From contig OZ176053.1 in NCBI GenBank assembly GCA_964247055.1, positions 8,494,001 to 8,558,000 on the forward strand: DNA of 64,000 bases, given 5' to 3'. The translations under genes and the position numbers were made by a program. Shown piece after piece: positions 62,101 through 64,000 of this stretch; the stretch's first letter is position 1, and each line of letters starts with the position of its first letter. The notes under the pieces are model-generated. The model made no database searches. It was not told the DNA's origin and saw nothing but the letters and a program-made list of their open reading frames with translations. The stretch comes from Paragordius varius (lineage: Eukaryota > Nematomorpha).

Positions 62101-62144
62101 GTGAGATGGTAAATTAAACGCCAAAATTTTAGCAAACCCTGCAT
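47169..62144 (-). CDS. Secreted multi-sushi (CCP) protein with an Ig domain, 19 exons, about 1641 aa
   Basis: Exons, minus strand: 62144-61676, 58557-57979, 57341-57171, 56685-56395, 56182-55985, 55314-55039, 54538-54362, 54082-53867, 53742-53419, 53165-52965, 52267-52088, 51766-51536, 50893-50675, 50349-50044, 49895-49736, 49652-49459, 48997-48779, 48415-48224 and 47491-47169. Phases all agree. Nearly every exon is a phase 1-1 cassette with one CCP-type module (for example ECPKPKLDHG...YECEKGFRLHGP...CQANGQWS; PCGDLPPRLKNGRF...YICDPGFEL...CKFGSWVG). Exons 15-16 split one Ig domain (LLLFCHFP, WTWNHS, DNGRYTC). The order is N-terminal basic region, about 13 CCP-like modules, Ig, three CCPs, then stop, with no membrane helix. 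Ig plus CCP recalls Drosophila Hikaru genki, a secreted synaptic-cleft protein, but this one is longer with Ig near the C-terminus. Modules 1, 5 and 13 are atypical. The start at 62144 and its weak signal peptide are uncertain. Confidence 0.82.
50580..50660 (-). repeat. MITE end abutting a CCP exon donor
   Basis: AAGGTTTAAAAAAGTATAGC...GTCCTTTTTGAAAATATATT then TTTTTTACGTTTTGT...TACAGTAAAAG matches, inverted, the end at 35492-35612. It stops about 15 nt from the donor of the CCP exon at 50675-50893. Confidence 0.5.
51020..51295. mobile_element. MITE with AATTCACCCT subterminal repeats, copy 3 of 3
   Basis: It lies in the CCP/Ig gene intron between 50893 and 51536. Left end AACTCACCCTCGAACAATTC, right end TTAGGGTGAATTTGATCGAG and GTGAATTTGAAGTGTGAATG. 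The core shares GTTTTCGGGATAATATAAC and AAATATAAAAAAATATAGG with the copies at 11970 and 35160. Confidence 0.7.
58558..61675. other. Long first intron of the CCP/Ig gene
   Basis: About 3.1 kb with no recognised exon. The phase-1 donor at 61676 and phase-1 acceptor at 58557 join directly. The frames at 58528-58794 and 59517-59756 on the plus strand are A+T-rich and unconvincing. Confidence 0.5.
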
Positions 62145-62582
62145 GTCACATATCAATATTCACCCCGTTGATTTAACACTGTTTAATTAATTGTCTCATG
62201 TTTATACAAAATAAAAGAAATAATCTAAATGTTTATCCTGTTTCACAGAAAAATAAAAGAATATAATTGTAAAGTGTGAATGGAATAATAGAGAAAATAT
62301 TTGTAAAGATTACGGCAATCTATGCAAAAAGGATAATCTTTCGGGTACAAATTACAAATCATAAAAAAACATTTTGAGGGAGAAAAAAAATAATAATTCC
62401 CAACATAAATTAAAAGTAAAATATATTGTAATAACCTATTTGGAAGTTGTCGTTTTTTTGTGTCATCGACAAAAATAAAGCTATAATAATTTTTATATGA
62501 TATTCTCATTAAACTCCCAAACAATTAATATCATTAGAGGCAAAGAGAAATATAATATATAGCTAAAACTAACAAAAAAAAT

Positions 62583-62756
62583 ATGGGACAAAGTGATTAT
62601 TGTGTAATATATATAGAAAGATCCATTCATTTACTAAAAAGTATAAAAATAGATGGAAAGACACATCCAGAGAATAAAGCAGAAAATCATCCCTTACCAA
62701 ATTTAATAATGGCAGAAGAAAGTATAAAGGAACAGGATAACAGTTATAGCGTATAA
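62583..62756 (+). CDS. Small open frame of 57 codons, uncertain
   Basis: ATG at 62583 opens a frame that reads protein-like for its size (SIHLLKSIKIDGKTHPENK, then LIMAEESIKEQDNSYSV and stop). It is opposite in strand to, and upstream of, the CCP/Ig gene. No family is recognised and there is no flanking exon to link it to. It may be an exon of an unseen gene or chance. Confidence 0.25.
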   Translation: MGQSDYCVIYIERSIHLLKSIKIDGKTHPENKAENHPLPNLIMAEESIKEQDNSYSV

Positions 62757-63485
62757 ACATCACATACATAGAGAGACTAAAAATCTCCGTTCTGCAATAA
62801 TATTACATTCTTACATATAATGAACAAATATCTTAAGACTATCTGACTCTGTCTCTAATTGGCACAATATTGTTTGTTTTATGTAAGGACATACATATAC
62901 AAATCTTCTTTGATCTTTCAAGACAAAATATATTAATGTATAATGATATAAGAGGATATGATGAAAATTGTTGACCCTATTTTAAAATTATGCTTAAAAT
63001 TAATTCTAAAAGCAAAAAACTATATTTTCACCGCTCACCTTATATAAATGTTAAAACAAAAAATACACCTTAAGAAGGCAAAATATGTCCTCATCTGTAC
63101 AATATCACAAATTGAAAAAATGTAGGATGATACAATTTTTTGTTGCTTTAAATTACTATATAATAGTTAGAAACCAGAACGAGAGAGATCACAATAGAGC
63201 AAGGACTCTGGAACTTAGAATAGATCCGCAATGATATTGCGTATTATTTTATTTTAATATATAAATTCTACTGTCCCTAAAGTAAAAAATAAACTAAAAT
63301 TAATAAAATAATAATATTCCTTCCTAATAATACAACATATAATGTATATTAATTCTTTAAATTTGTATAACACATCATCATATCCTATGATGCCTGCATG
63401 TTTGGTTAAGTTTTAGTTTTCCAAATATAAAATTTGTCCCATCATTAGACATCTATCATGAGTTTAGAGCAGTTTAAGCTGTAGG
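62757..63485. other. Intergenic, no feature recognised
   Basis: A+T-rich with no defendable exon, repeat or RNA gene. Confidence 0.45.
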
Positions 63486-63609
63486 ATGAATGTTAAAGAA
63501 TTTCCCCGTATTATATCTATTGATTATTTTCAAGAGTTATTCATTATTCCCAATATTACAAAAGAGGATCTACATGGGAAAAAACTGGACAAAACAACCG
63601 TGTACTGTA

Positions 63610-63654
<45 letters not shown>

Positions 63655-64000
63655 TATTCAAAAGTTTGGTTAACATTACATCATCATCATATATCTTTTT
63701 TATACTTACTCATTTATACGGGATGTAGCTCTTGTAAAATTAATATTACATGTAAAAAATAATTGTATATATATATTTGTAGTGTAATTAAAAATATATA
63801 GTATATATATATATATATACCCTGTCAAATATTGTTTTGTTAAAAAAAATAACCATATATAGTGTATATATTTTTTCACATCAACATACTATTGACATGG
63901 CTTAATATTTGTTGTTAAAGCCGCGTACAAAAAAAACAACGTTTTTACTATACGGACATGAGAATTTTGTCAGAGATGGCCTTATATTACAGCAATAAAG
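63486..64000 (+). CDS. Possible 5' end of a gene leaving the window
   Basis: A frame opening at ATG 63486 gives about 40 protein-like residues (VKEFPRIISIDYFQELFIIP, then NITKEDLHGKKLDKTTV) up to a possible GT donor near 63602, just before a (TA)n run. A second protein-like piece (LLYGHENFVRDGLIL) lies at about 63930-63990 after a possible AG near 63920. Both look more coding than the surroundings, but the gene is cut by the window and no family is recognised. The ATG follows AG at 63481-63482, so this could be an internal exon. Confidence 0.3.
63613..63651 (+). repeat. (TA)n microsatellite
   Basis: About 19 TA units follow the possible donor at the end of the 63486 frame. Their position resembles the (TA)n at the donor of dystroglycan intron 2. 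Shorter TA tracts follow near 63802-63820. Confidence 0.95.

Noticed and set aside
62243-62524. Possible upstream exon of the CCP/Ig gene
   Set aside because: A short segment near 62435-62480 has AG and GT borders, but neither open frame ends in the phase needed to join the exon at 62144.

Overview
The window is A+T-rich animal DNA (about three quarters A+T by eye). Genes are split by GT-AG introns, intergenic DNA is full of small inverted-repeat transposons and (TA)n runs, and the proteins are metazoan: dystroglycan, a long sushi (CCP)/immunoglobulin extracellular protein, an Atg14-type autophagy protein, a centrosomin-like coiled-coil protein and a probable ATRIP. At least eight introns in four unrelated genes are only 21-26 nt long, and each restores the reading frame. 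Introns this small are known in animals from dicyemids, and very small 5'-proximal introns are described in schistosomes. My guess is therefore a spiralian with reduced introns (orthonectid/dicyemid or flatworm-like). The sequence alone does not settle the taxon.

Layout: 1-4199 holds no recognisable gene. 4200-6126 (-) is an ATG14-like gene in six exons. 9241-9717 (-) is an intronless 158-aa gene of unknown function. 9718-15383 is a transposon field: a mariner relic, MITEs, and a hAT inserted into one MITE. 15384-22071 (+) is a 16-exon, about 1061-aa coiled-coil protein with a candidate CM1 motif; one intron hosts a 1.3-kb fold-back. 22072-26636 contains two hAT relics. 26637-30889 (+) is the ATRIP-like gene. 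30890-42737 is repeat DNA: a 2.9-kb long-inverted-repeat element carrying coding scraps, a 1.27-kb near-perfect palindrome nested in another element, and a cluster of diverged hairpin MITEs. 42738-45675 (+) is a complete dystroglycan gene. It is convergent with the 19-exon CCP/Ig gene at 47169-62144 (-). A gene fragment may start at the right edge (63486 onward).

The genes do not form one pathway. Atg14 (autophagy PI3-kinase), centrosomin-like (microtubule nucleation) and ATRIP (DNA-damage checkpoint) are ordinary cellular functions; dystroglycan and the CCP/Ig protein are cell-surface or matrix proteins. Gene models were assembled by hand from splice signals and phase. Exon lists are given so that each junction can be checked.
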